From contig NC_084896.1 of assembly GCF_958979055.1 (NCBI RefSeq), positions 4,092,001-4,156,000 on the forward strand: 64,000 nt of DNA, written 5' to 3'. This DNA comes from Alnus glutinosa (lineage: Eukaryota > Streptophyta > Magnoliopsida > Fagales > Betulaceae). Below, one piece after another: positions 53,600 to 64,000 of this stretch (its first letter is position 1; each line of letters opens with the position of its first letter). The position numbers were made by a program, and so were the translations under genes. The notes below the pieces were generated by a model. It made no database searches. It was not told the origin of the DNA and worked only from the letters and a program-made list of their open reading frames with translations.

Positions 53600-53607
53600 G
53601 CCATTAT

Positions 53608-55277
53608 AGCTATATATTCCGTCGGTGTTTATGGATATATGAACATGATTAGTAGTGATACATTGTCACTCAAAGACATAAATTCTTACCATCTTTGCCC
53701 ATGATTAAGGACTAGGATAATCAAGAGTTGTGTCTTAAGATGTCAAAATATCATTTCTCTATGGACATGCATACACGCAGGATTCCCCGAGTATGATCAC
53801 ATATTATATATATATGAGAGTATGCTAGATGTGGTGAGGAGGTGTGGCGCGCAGCTCGATCGATCAGTAGCTAGTATAATATAAAACTTACTAATTCTAG
53901 AGGCCAATTACTCTCCAGCTAGTTTAGTTCTATACGAAGAAATATGCATGTGAGATGACGAGGATATTCCCTAGCTATTTGGGTTATTCTCCAGTCTCCA
54001 TATAAGTGCAGGAAGAAAAATATGACAAAAGTACAACACAACTCGAGTTCTTTACTTTATACTATGTTAAATGACTATTTATTTAAATAAGTGAATCATT
54101 GTTTTAATATTACGATCGATCATTAGTTATCTCGTTAGTTTATATTGATAAAAGAATTGATGAATTTAATCATTTAATTAATATTTTACAATTTACAATC
54201 CTATTAAATCAACCATATCTTGTGATTTCGATGTCGGATGAAGACAATCTTAATACCATTGGAAAGTTTATTCAAAGGAAAACATTTACCTGGTCAAAAT
54301 GGGTCTCAGTCGAAAGACAATCGATATCCAATTGAACGAGTGCTATATCTTACAATAACCCAAGATGTTCGGTCGATAGTCGGTCGAAGCTCGATCGAAC
54401 GAGGATTTTCAACGCAACGTTTCATTCGAATGTGATTTAGTAGTTTTGTTTTATTTCACTTTTTTAGTAGGGTTTGGACTTTTCTTTATTTCTTTTTTTT
54501 ATTATTTAATAAACTCATTTACGATGGTCTTTGCCGCAGTTTATGATAGTTTATGTGATATTTTCTTTAGCTTTCAATAGAAAAAACTCAAAGGTTGAGT
54601 TTTTTTCTAGCTATTTTGCATAAAATCCTTGATTTTGAGAAGAGTGGTGATCGAGTTTTGCGTTTGTTAATTTTGCTCCCTACTACGCTACATTACATTA
54701 AACTCACTTTCAATAAGTGAGACCCAACATGTAGAATATTTAATAGAAATGAGAGATGATCAAGAACTCATAATCATTGCTCTGATACCATGTTAAATTA
54801 CCACTTATCTTAAAAGTTTAGACCGATTAAAAAAAAAAAAAAAAGAGTAAATTTAATCAATATTGTAACGATTACAAATTAAAGCAATAGTTAGCATGTT
54901 TCTAAAGTACCTTTTATAAAGATTATATGATGGCAATGGTATCGATCGCAGAAGATTACATGTCTTCCTATATATATTTAAAATAAAATAAAAATAAGAA
55001 AAGCCACAGGTTCGATCAGCATCACTACCTAACAGTTTGAAGCAAATGATTTTGGGAGAGAAATTGGAAGAAGGTTAAATTTATTCCCATGCTCATTTAA
55101 TATTAATTAAGGGTAACATCTAAAGAAGGGTATATATATATAGTTTTTGGGGGGCCGGAGACTCATGTTGGAGACAGCAACTTCTGAGCAGAGGCATTAG
55201 GCACCGATTAACACTGATCACTGTAGTTCTAACAACTAAGCACGCTTTTTCTTTTTCAATATAAAATTCAATCCTAT

Positions 55278-55318
<41 letters not shown>

Positions 55319-55355
55319 GATATTCTGTGTCTCTCTGATCTCTCTCACATGCATA
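53608..55355. other. Non-coding spacer with retrotransposon relics
   Basis: No gene supported. The stretch 54230-54440, with repeated TCGATCGAA-type words, resembles decayed LTR sequence; 54725-54840 is described separately. TATATATATA at about 55129-55141 and a (CT)n leader at 55281-55318 precede the short frame at 55356. Confidence 0.5.
54725..54840 (-). mobile_element. Copia LTR/primer-site relic
   Basis: Plus strand GCTCTGATACCA at about 54779-54790 is the complement of the tRNA-iMet primer site TGGTATCAGAGC. It is followed by ATGTTAAATTACCACTTATC, a phrase typical of the adjoining LTR edge in plant copia relics. The rest of the element is not recognisable. Confidence 0.5.
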
Positions 55356-55502
55356 ATGGCTTCTGACATAAGCAAGATGATACAGCAGCATATCTGTTTA
55401 CATAGCTCCCACGTTGTACACCTCGGAGATGTTCCCTTTTTTTTTTTGTGTGTGTGTCAGGACATGACCATCACCAACATGTCAAAGCGTCAAGCTCATT
55501 AG
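55356..55502 (+). CDS. Possible 48-residue open frame
   Basis: ATG follows a TATA-like run (about 55129), a CT-rich leader and the context CATAATGGCTTC. The peptide begins MASDISKMIQQHICLH and ends TNMSKRQAH. I do not recognise it. It crosses an 11-base T-run and a TG repeat ending in CAG that could instead be an intron 3' end. It could be a small gene, an exon of a transcript lacking clear coding, or chance. Confidence 0.2.
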   Translation: MASDISKMIQQHICLHSSHVVHLGDVPFFFLCVCQDMTITNMSKRQAH

Positions 55503-57310
55503 GGTCAGAAATGAACAAGTTACAGCTACATGCAGTCATTTTGTCAAAAGCATTTCGACGATGTCTTTTTGCAGGGAATGTTGAATTGGCTGAAATGGTA
55601 ATTAAGGGATGGGATATATATGTTGCCAATTAGGTGGGGTAGGTCGATCTTAATCATGTTCAAATTTTCATCAAGCAAGAAGAATGACATATAAACAACT
55701 AACTAACAACCTTAGATGAGACACTTTCAATTTTTTTCCATTTTGAAGTGCTACAGTTAATTTATCACCAAGGTTAAAAGCTAAGAGGTCGGGATTCTGA
55801 TGCAATTGTGAGAGGCCTTCAATGGGGCATCTCACAATTGTTTGTCCGAATACAGGAACAAACAATTACAAGAAATTTTTAATCGTACGGAATCACAATC
55901 CAAAGAAAATACTATTTTCAGGCACATATTGTGATTTATGTAATACAAAAAAACACATACATACCTAGTCTGTATCAAAACTAGAACCGCCCAACCACAA
56001 CCAAATCGAGAGGGTCTATATTAGGATTGTTTAGTGGGCCAGTTTTGCTATCCGCCCACCCACATGGGTCATGGGCGAATATCCATCCCCAACTCCATAT
56101 GGGCAAATAGCAGAATAGGGAAACGGGTGGAAAATGGAATGATCCCTTTCATTTCGCACGTTGCCTTTCAATTCTCAATCCGAGCTGCTCAAACATGCTG
56201 CTTTGCGCCACTCAAGTCTGGTGAGAGGTGGTTAATTGTTTAAGTTTCGGCCATTCCCTTCCCTTTCAAAAGGTCCCTTCCTCGCCTTTGCTTTGAGCCC
56301 GTCGACCGCTAAAAGGTGCATGCCCTCTCTCTCTCTCTCTCTGTTAGGGTTTTTAATTTTGCAACCGTTAGTTTTGTATTTTTGCTTTCTTGTGCTCTGT
56401 CATAAAATTTATTATCTCTAAAATTCTTGTTTGAATTTCGTTCTTGAATTGTCTCTGTCCAAAAAGCGAATGTCAAGGATAGTTAGTTAAAAAAAAAAAA
56501 AGACTTGTCCACCCGTGGATAGTCACAGGCGAAATCCACTTTTCACAGAGAATGAATATAAATACAGAAACAGAAGATTGTTATTCTCCGCGAATATACG
56601 AAAGTGTACAGCTAGCCCTAGATTTAATCATTCACCAGAATTCTCATTTTTGTACTCCTCGAAGTACTACAATTAATTAATCGCCAAGGATAAAAGCATA
56701 AGTGCTACTTTTAGGCACATAATAATGTGGGACATGCAATGCAAAACACATTGACTGACACCCAGCATGTGGCAGAACTGGAACCGCACAAACACAACCT
56801 AATTGGGAGGGTCTATATCTTAGTCATCCAAATTAAAGAACAATTATTTGCTTTTGTTTGCCCTAGTGGAGGGTGGTTAAGGTTTGATTTATATTATTTG
56901 ATTTCATCAAAATCAAGTGGTGGCTTGTCAACTTTCCACTACGGGACATGACATTCAAAACAATATCCCTAGTTATGATTACATTTTTGTTGTCGTTGCC
57001 TTCTTTCCCTTTTCGAGGACATTGGCAATTTGCCATCCTCAGTCCTATGTGTGTGTGAAAGACTTTAAAAATATATACTTTCCTTTCGTGGAGGTTATCT
57101 GACTCTCCTCCAAAATACTTGCTGATCGACACTCTCCTACCACAAGCAAAGACACAGCTTAAAAAAGCTTACCACTTCAAAATATCTATGAGTTTAATCT
57201 TCTTAATTTTGTGTCAAAAAGTTGAAGCTCAAAACCCAGAAACAAGCTTTCACTTTTGGTTGGATTTACGCTCGGGTTCGTTTTAGTTAAACTGAACTCG
57301 TTGGGATTGA
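55503..57310. other. Non-coding spacer with a diverged duplication
   Basis: No gene supported. It contains the direct repeat described at 55745-56825, a (CT)n run at about 56325-56342 followed by TTAGGGTTTTT (a plant leader-like context with no coding frame after it), and AT-rich DNA. Confidence 0.5.
55745..56825. repeat. Diverged direct duplication, two copies
   Basis: Copy 1 (about 55745-56020) and copy 2 (about 56657-56825) share GAAGTRCTACARTTAATT, ATCRCCAAGG, TTTTCAGGCACATA / TTTTAGGCACATA and GGGAGGGTCTATAT-like phrases in the same order. Spacing differs by indels. Origin unknown. Confidence 0.5.
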
Positions 57311-57315
57311 GATAC

Positions 57316-57689
57316 TGTTAGGATATCAGATATGGACGTGCTAGGGATAAGGAAGTATGGCATGAGTTGTGTAGTGTGTTTTCTGCAGTCTTATGTTATC
57401 ATTATCTGCAGAATTATGTTATTGCTTTCTATTAGATTAGTTTGAACCATATGTTAATGCTTCCTAATAGATAAGTTTGAGTGGATGTTTATCCACACTC
57501 GTTGAGTCGTGATAAGAATGTTTCGAGCTGTGGTTCAAAACCCTACGTTAGTATGTCATCTATTTAAAAAGATGAACTCTTGAATAAGAGGTAATTAACT
57601 CAAATCTTGTGTTTGACAAAGAGTCTTAAGATCCTCTAATTTTCTTCCTGAATGTCAAGTTACTAGATTCATTACGCATTCATGCAACA
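57316..57689 (+). mobile_element. Solo LTR, copia-like
   Basis: A 374-bp unit beginning TGTTAGGATATCAGATATGG and ending CATGCAACA, with perfect 5-bp target duplication GATAC (57311-57315, 57690-57694). A CTATTTAAAAAG TATA-like motif lies at about 57560. No internal region or second LTR is present, so it arose by recombination between LTRs of a former element. Orientation is inferred from the TATA position. Confidence 0.78.
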
Positions 57690-57694
57690 GATAC

Positions 57695-59308
57695 ATATCT
57701 CTTATGTCTTGTAATGAAATACATGTCTCAATTATAACGGGTTGAATTTCAATTGAATGAAAGTATGGACGCGTGAGAGACACACACATACATATATGCG
57801 CAGGTCCAGGAAGATGCTTAGTGCTTTGGTGGTGAAGCACGATAATAGTGGCAAGTGGCATCTAGCTAGGTAGAAGATAGATCGATAGACAATTCATAAT
57901 TGGAATAATTGATTCTGTGAAAAGGAAACAATACCTAATTAAAACCGTCTCAACGTTGGGTTGGATTGCCTTTATTATCTCTACCATAAGCCACCCTTCA
58001 AACAAAAAACAAAACAATATTACTTGCTGTTGCACGAGCGCTGACCATGAGGTCTCCGCACCCAAATGTGCACCACCACTTCCACTCACTCTCCATATTG
58101 CTTTCTTTCTTTTTCCAAATAAGGAAAAATTACTATACGTAGTCGTTATTTTGCCATTCATCTTTTTCAAATTAATCGTAGATGAGTGATTAGTGCATAA
58201 CAGTTGTGCAACTATTGTGTACCACTCTAGAGACATGAAATGGGGTTCACGTGAAACTTATATGGTAGTACCCACCACATGGAACCCATCTCATATCTCT
58301 AAGACTTTACACAACATTTACACTGAGTCATTTTCTTTAATCCTATCTATTGAGGCCTGGATCACTGACACATTTGGATTTTATTGATCTTTAGGGCTTG
58401 GGCTAGATAGGGATCAGCTCACCAACGTCATTTCAGCGACTGCAGAAGGATCATGTCAGATTGCGAAGTACCCAATTACTCTCTTCACTTAAAAAAGTCC
58501 AAATTTTGATGTTTCCTAAATAACCCACGATAAAATTAAGATGTATGGGAGCACACAACTCTCCTCTCTAGTCACAAGGGCAGTTGGCATTTATTGCCAC
58601 CTGGCTAGCAATAGATGAGGGGTTATTGGGGACATCCTTTACCAGAGCTAGTGACCTAGACTTGTGGACAAACACCCAATCAAAAGGCAACACGTGGCAT
58701 GGTCATACAAGGAAAGAATGGCCTTCGACCGGAGAGAAAATGGTTCAAAAGATAAGGTATGTACTTCATTTATTCATAACAGACTAATTTCAAAAGTTAT
58801 CTCTCTATAAAGAATGGTTTTTTCTTAGTTCTTTATTAACTTAGGCATCAGAGGTTATCTTCTGTCGACTCACTTCGATAAGCCTCTAATCCAGTTCTCT
58901 TAATGATTGCAGGTTCCCCTTAACGTGGAATTGCTCGTACATATTTCAATATCATCAATTAGTATCCTCTCCATTTCACTTTTAATATACCTAGTCCTTC
59001 TCTTGCCAATCCTCGTTCTCTATGCAATCATATCTACTACGACCTAGATCAGGGATCTATTTCATGGTCTATATTAGATTTTACAGATATAATTGTGTAT
59101 ATATTGTTACATGGTGTACATATTGTCATGTCATTTAAAAATTTTAAACGATATGGTACCATGTAAACCGTTAGATGCAACAAAATTTAATCTAAATCAT
59201 GAAATTGATCTTCTTTATTCACTTGAAATAGAAAGGATCCTAGTACGGCGTCGTCGTCAATTCATGCTTTACATTTTTTTTTTCATGTTCACGTTAATGC
59301 CAAGCTTA
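57695..59308. other. Non-coding spacer
   Basis: No gene supported. It includes a fold-back at 58229-58300 and a moderately GC stretch at 58560-58760 without coding character. Confidence 0.5.
58229..58300. repeat. Imperfect hairpin
   Basis: Arms of 25 bases, 58229-58253 (AGAGACATGAAATGGGGTTC) and 58276-58300 (complement AGAGATATGAGATGGGTTCC), around a 22-base loop. Weaker pairing extends outward to about 58200 and 58325. Possibly a small MITE; ends not defined. Confidence 0.5.
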
Positions 59309-59625
59309 AGGTCCGTTTGACTTTGTGATTTTAAAAAGTACGATTTAAAAATAATGATTTTTTAAAACGTGAGATTTGAAAAAAGTGATTTTTAAAAACG
59401 CAGTTAAGCTTTTCGCAAAATCACAGTTTAATATTTAAAATCGCGAATTTACCTTTAAAATTCTACGTTTTCAAAAAAACATCATATTATCTGCGATTTG
59501 AAAAGCAGATTTTCTGCGTTTTCAAATCGCAATTTTTAAAAACACAGTTCCCAAACGATCTATGTTCTGCGATTTGGTTTAAAATTGTACTTATTGTCTA
59601 CAAAATCGTAATCTCAAATGCACCC
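59309..59625. mobile_element. Tourist/Harbinger-like MITE, copy 2
   Basis: Same family as 1019-1268: left end AGGTCCGTTTGACTTTGTGA, complement of the right end GGGTGCATTTGAGATTACGA, with the shared interior phrase TTTTCAAATCGCAATTTTTA. Flanked by TTA (59306-59308, 59626-59628). 317 bp, non-coding. Confidence 0.72.
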
Positions 59626-59628
59626 TTA

Positions 59629-60192
59629 ATCAATACTGCTGTCGCGTCATAGTATGGAACTTGGCTTGGGCTTGGGTTGAAATATCTAAATTTAGCTAAG
59701 GTGCTTTTAGGCTAATATATAAGATTGGATCAAATTTGTAATTAACCCTAAAATTCAACACTCTTGCAAAAAGAGTGCGTAAAGTCAACAAAGTCCACAT
59801 AGTAACTAGTAAGACAAAATTCAATAGTTAGGATTTAAGAATATAATACCTTCAAAATTCTAAATGATCTGGATCCAACTTGACCTTACCCTAGGTTGGA
59901 TCTGGTTGAGCGTAAAGTTGGGCTTGGGCTGGCCTTGAACCCAACCCAACTCGCAATTGGGTTGACCTGACTAAACCGAAAAACAAATTAAAAATTAAAA
60001 AAAAAAACAAAACAAAACAAACGTTTCGAAACAGCAGGAGAGCAAACGATGTCGTTCCCCATGAACTCGCTCCCTCGGTGCCTTGTTGCAAAAGAAATGG
60101 CTTTTATTTCTTCAGATCACTCGCAGAAAGGCTAATAGCCTAAAGCAAAAACAGAATCACTGAATCAGAGAAGCAAGAAGAAGAAGAAGAAG
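59629..60192 (+). promoter_or_regulatory. Upstream region of the PAD1 gene
   Basis: AT-rich up to about 60000, then a leader rich in A and GAA repeats (60172-60192) directly before the start codon. No clear TATA box, as is usual for housekeeping proteasome genes. Confidence 0.4.
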
Positions 60193-61525
60193 ATGGCGAG
60201 GTACGACCGAGCGATAACGGTTTTCTCGCCGGACGGGCACTTGTTCCAGGTGGAGTACGCCCTCGAAGCTGTCCGGAAAGGCAACGCCGCCGTCGGCGTC
60301 CGCGGCTCCGATGTCGTCGTTCTCGGCGTCGAAAAGAAGTCCGCCCCCAAACTCCAAGACTCCAGGTATCCACACCCACACACACACACACACATAAATA
60401 CTTGTACCTACGAAAAAGTTGCATTCGAAAAACTTGTGTTTTCGGGTTTTGTCTGGATGGTGAATTTGGTTTGAGGTTTAGGCGGGTTTTGTGAATTTGA
60501 GTTTTTCCTGTGATTGGAATTTATTTGTTTCGAATCCCAATTTAATAGGATTGTAATTTGAGAATGTGATAGATTGACAGACTGATATGTTTGCCAAACA
60601 CTGAAAATGTTATGTATAATGAATTTATAGGAATTTATGATTTAATTGATTGTCTGCTTACTAATCAAAGTAATTCCATTTGATGTATTTCTTTGTTCTT
60701 TTTTTTTTTTCCTATAAATTTATCTTCTTGATTTTGTTTGCTAAATAACTCAAAAATAATTGCTTTATACTTATGTTTTATTGCTTGGGCTTGCCTTGCG
60801 TTGAGGTCAAATGCACATATGGGTCACCTTTCTATTGTGCATTTCTAAAAATATGCTTCAAATATTTGGTGTTTTTTAAGTTTTGGATTTAATAAGTTTG
60901 CTGGTTAGTTATTTACATCATGTGTAGAGCTAAGCGATATTCTTAGTTTTCTAAAGCATGATTGTTGATGTTTTTGTTGTTGGATTTGGGTTCCTGCGTT
61001 TAACGTTAACAACTGGACATGTTACTGAAAATCTGTGGCTATTGCAATGCTTATGTCTAGCGCACTTTCCATTTCATGTTCACCATGTTTTCTGCTGCTT
61101 ATGTTCTCAGATCAGTTAAGAAGATTGTGTGCTTGGATGATCACGTTGCGTTGGCCTGTGCCGGTTTGAAAGCAGATGCTCGTGTGCTGATAAACAGGGC
61201 ACGCATTGAATGTCAGAGCCATAGGCTTACAGTTGAGGATCCTGTAACTGTTGAATATATAACACGTTACATTGCGGGTCTGCAGCAGAAATATACGCAA
61301 AGTGGGGGTGTAAGGCCATTTGGCCTTTCAACTTTGATTGCAGGTTTCGACCCGTACAGTGGTGTTCCATCTCTCTATCAGACAGACCCATCAGGAACAT
61401 TTCAAGCGTGGAAAGCCAATGCGACTGGGAGAAATTCAAATTCGATGAGGGAGTTTCTGGAAAAGAATTATAAAGAAACTTCTGGACAAGAAACTGTGAA
61501 GTTGGCAATACGTGCTTTGCTTGAA
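60193..61525 (+). CDS. PAD1: 20S proteasome subunit alpha type-7 (PAD1), 5' part
   Basis: Two exons are visible: 60193-60365 and 61111-61525, joined by a GT-AG intron in closing phase, encoding the first 196 of about 250 residues. The alpha-type N-terminal signature is present ([20 protein letters not shown] from residue 4), as are [64 protein letters not shown] and [20 protein letters not shown]. The subunit forms part of the outer ring of the 20S proteasome; its N-terminus helps gate the chamber. Exon 2 ends with a GTAAGT donor after ALLE. The last exon, expected to begin VVESGGKN-like, is not in the remaining 2.5 kb, so the gene is cut by the window. A (CA)n run lies just inside intron 1 (about 60370-60393). 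Confidence 0.94.
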
Positions 61526-61832
61526 GTAAGTTACTCCACCTCTTGCATATGTGTATGAGTTTGTTGTGTTGTGGGGTCAGAGTGTTATCCTGAACTGCAT
61601 ATTTTGAATTGCTGTTGCATAGAGTGCGTTCAGTAGTCAGTCAATTAAAGTGACATGCTTCGAATTAGGATCTCTAAAACTTACACTACTTGGCCTTTTC
61701 ACTTGGACGTAACTTACTTTGGCTGTGGAAATTACTTGATTAAAAAGAAAAAATGAGTTTGGAACTTTATATGAATTACTTTGTTATATTATTGTGAGAC
61801 TGATTTGATTTTCTTGATATCTGACAAAGAAA

Positions 61833-63432
61833 TTTTTTTTGATAAGTAAATGGGTTTCACTAAAAATCAAAGGACGCACCCAAGTACACATAAAGTATAC
61901 AAGAGAAACACCTAATCGAAACTAAAAATGTGAAAACTATCATAAGCAGCTATCCACTAAAACATGGTATAGAAATATAAGGCATTTAGCTCCGCCACCG
62001 TCCTCTCACTGTATTCAAAGCTCCGGTCATTTCTTTCTATTCAAATGCACCACATCAAACAAAGAGGGATCATCTTCGACAAAGCTTCACTTTGAGATTA
62101 CCAATCTTCCTTCCCCAACAAGTGAGGAGATCTCTAACCCAATGAAGCATGACCCACGCTAAGCCGAAAAAATTGAAGATAGAGTACCATAAGGCACTAG
62201 CTATCTCGCAATGGAGTAAGAAGTGGTCAACGGTTTCCCCATTATTCTTACACGTGTAGCATTAGTTTACTACAATGATTTTTTGCTTTCTTAAGTTGTC
62301 AACTTAGGATCTTACCTAAAGCGGCATATCAAGCGAAGAAAGCCACTCTCAAGGGGGCATTGCTCCGCCAATTCACCTCCAAAGGAAGGGATTATTGTCA
62401 TGGGGGATTAAGACATTATAGAATGATTTTACATCAAACAACCCTTTTTTGGAGGGGTTCCACCAAAGCTTTTCAGCATCATCCAGTTTCAGCTTAATGG
62501 AATTCAACTAATCAAAAAACGAGGAAAAGAATCCCAACTTCCAATCATGCGTCGCTATAACAAAATTAATGTTCCACTGAAGAGAGTCATTAGATAACTT
62601 AAGATGATCAGCCAATAAAGCATCCCTAAAGCAAGAAATGCTATACAACTTCGGAATTGTTGCCTTAAGGGACTATTCCCCACACTACACATCGTGCCAA
62701 AAACTAATCTTGGAGCTCTCACCCAACTTGAATATAAAAAATCTAGAGAAATCCTCCCACCCACTCCTAATGAATTTCTAAAAACCCACCCCATAAGATC
62801 CAAAGACTTTATTAGAGCACCACTTGCCCCACTAACTTCCATCTTTAATGGCCACTACCCTTATACAAAGAGCCTATCTCTCATAGGCATAATGCCATAT
62901 TCACTTTCCTAGAAGGGCTCGGTTGAACATGAGCAAATTTCAAACCCCCCTTAGTGATCGAAGAACATACCTTGGGCCAGCTTACCAAGTGAATTTGACC
63001 TCTTCACCCATACCTCCCCACAAGAAATCCCTCTATAACTTCTCAATTCCATTGGCAACTCTAGCCGGAAGGGGAAACAACGCAAGAAGTAGGTAGGCAA
63101 GTTAGAAAAGTGATCTTGATTAATGTAACGCTACCCCCTTTAGACAAGTACAAATGCTTCCAACTAGCCAAACAACACTCTACCTTCTCATAATGCCATT
63201 CCAATTAGGTTTGGCTTTAAAAAAAGCACCCAAAGGGAGACCAAGGTACTTTGTAGGCAATGAAGAGACCTTGCAACCCAAGATTCCAGCTAAACCTTCT
63301 ATGTTGCTAATCAAACCTACAAGAACCAATTCTAACTTAGCCACATTGGTCTTTAAGCCCGAGCAAATTGCGCTTTCTTGTTCATTTGTTGAATGGCATA
63401 AATTTGCTTACTACAAAATTGTGGAGCAGTAA
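61833..63432 (-). mobile_element. 5'-truncated L1-type LINE fragment
   Basis: Reading the minus strand gives broken L1 reverse-transcriptase C-terminal and zf-RVT sequence. The RT phrase LPTKYLGLPLGA is at about 63262-63228, a KLWWNPSKKGLFDVKSFYNV phrase at about 62480-62420, and PLCLMWCI at about 62060-62040. Many stops and frameshifts interrupt it. The 3' end is a run of eight A on the minus strand (61833-61840). It is decayed and inactive. Target duplication not identified. Confidence 0.75.
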
Positions 63433-63600
63433 CTCATAATAGTGTATCCAGTGATTTTGATGCCCCTCATCCTAACTAATTGGTTTAATGAATCATATTG
63501 TCCCATGCGTTTGTATGAAAGGGCTCCTACAATCAGTATGGCTCGTAGCTATATAAATCACAACTTTTGTTTTACTTCACATCTTTATTTATGGATATTG

Positions 63601-63847
63601 TGAATTTGGTAAGCTCCATTAATTATGGTGATGCAAGCGCGTCCTCTCGGCATAGGAAAGGCAAGGCTCACGTGTTGTAGAAGGGTGTGCTTTGGGTTTT
63701 TGAGAGTTTGTTGGATTTCTTTCTTTTTGTGGGCTGCTTTGTTCTTCACTTTCTAGTTAGGTGCTCTCTCTTGTGTACTTCCGGTGTATTTAGGGGCGCC
63801 TTGCGCTTTTAATAAGACCAATTTATTGCTCATCAAAAAAAAAAAAA
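63601..63847 (+). mobile_element. 3' end of a LINE with poly-A tail
   Basis: 247 bp ending in GGGGCGCCTTGCGCTTTTAA, AATAAGACC and a 13-base A tail (63835-63847), the 3' end style of plant L1 elements. Flanked by TTTATGGATATTG (63588-63600) and TTTATGGATATCG (63848-63860), a 13-bp target duplication with one mismatch. Severely 5'-truncated. Confidence 0.8.
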
Positions 63848-64000
63848 TTTATGGATATCGTAATTGTCAATTGCATGTACTTAAGAGTATTTTTACACTT
63901 TATTTGTAGATTCAAACATCTCTTACAATTGGCCAGAAGTTTTGGTGCATAAAAGTGGTTATTTATTCTCTTACAGAATCAAGTCATTTATTCACTTAAG

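Larger units (their letters stand above)
61526..64000 (+). other. Second intron of PAD1, running off the window
   Basis: More than 2.4 kb of intron carrying two LINE fragments. I see no further PAD1 exon to the end of the window. Confidence 0.7.

Noticed and set aside
1-64000. CRISPR arrays, operons, rRNA or tRNA genes
   Set aside because: This is plant nuclear DNA. No regularly spaced repeats were seen, and no cloverleaf-like sequence with typical A and B boxes was noticed by eye. A tRNA scan was not possible here.

Overview
The window is nuclear DNA of a flowering plant, almost certainly a eudicot. The genes have GT-AG introns and the spacers are AT-rich. The recognised products are plant-specific: a subclass III actin-depolymerizing factor, an SBT1-type subtilase, a PLS/E-class PPR protein, an ERD7-like senescence-domain protein and an AAP amino acid permease. 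A woody rosid seems likely from general resemblance, but that is only an impression.

Layout. 1-10 kb: spacer with one actin-depolymerizing factor gene (three exons, + strand, 2793-3658) and small terminal-inverted-repeat elements. 10.2-12.5 kb: an intronless subtilase (SBT1.6-like). 15.8-17.8 kb: an intronless PPR gene on the minus strand. 17.85-46.6 kb: a tandem partial duplication of an ERD7/senescence-domain gene. The right copy (41511-46605) is complete, with four exons and 452 residues. The left copy is dead: exon 1 is split by a 6.4-kb gag-only LTR retrotransposon and frameshifted, exons 2-4 are missing, and an 8.2-kb Ty1/copia element sits in intron 1. That copia element is itself split by a 3.2-kb LTR-like insertion. 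Several smaller DNA transposons sit in one copy or the other. For many of them the other copy supplies the empty site, so insertion ends and target duplications can be read directly. 46.8-48.0 kb: one hAT-like element inside another. 48.3-51.2 kb: an eight-exon AAP amino acid permease on the minus strand. 51.3-60.2 kb: gene-poor DNA with hAT-like elements, a solo LTR and MITEs. 60.2 kb to the end: the first two exons of the 20S proteasome alpha subunit PAD1. Its second intron carries two LINE fragments and runs off the window.

The genes do not form a pathway; they are independent housekeeping or stress-related plant genes. I found no clearly new biological system. The most informative region is 17.85-46.6 kb, where the two paralogous copies act as a before/after record of nested transposition and gene death. 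Exon coordinates come from reading splice sites and checking that the reading phase closes. Transposon calls rest on terminal repeats plus target-site duplications read in the sequence; superfamily names are inferred from these.
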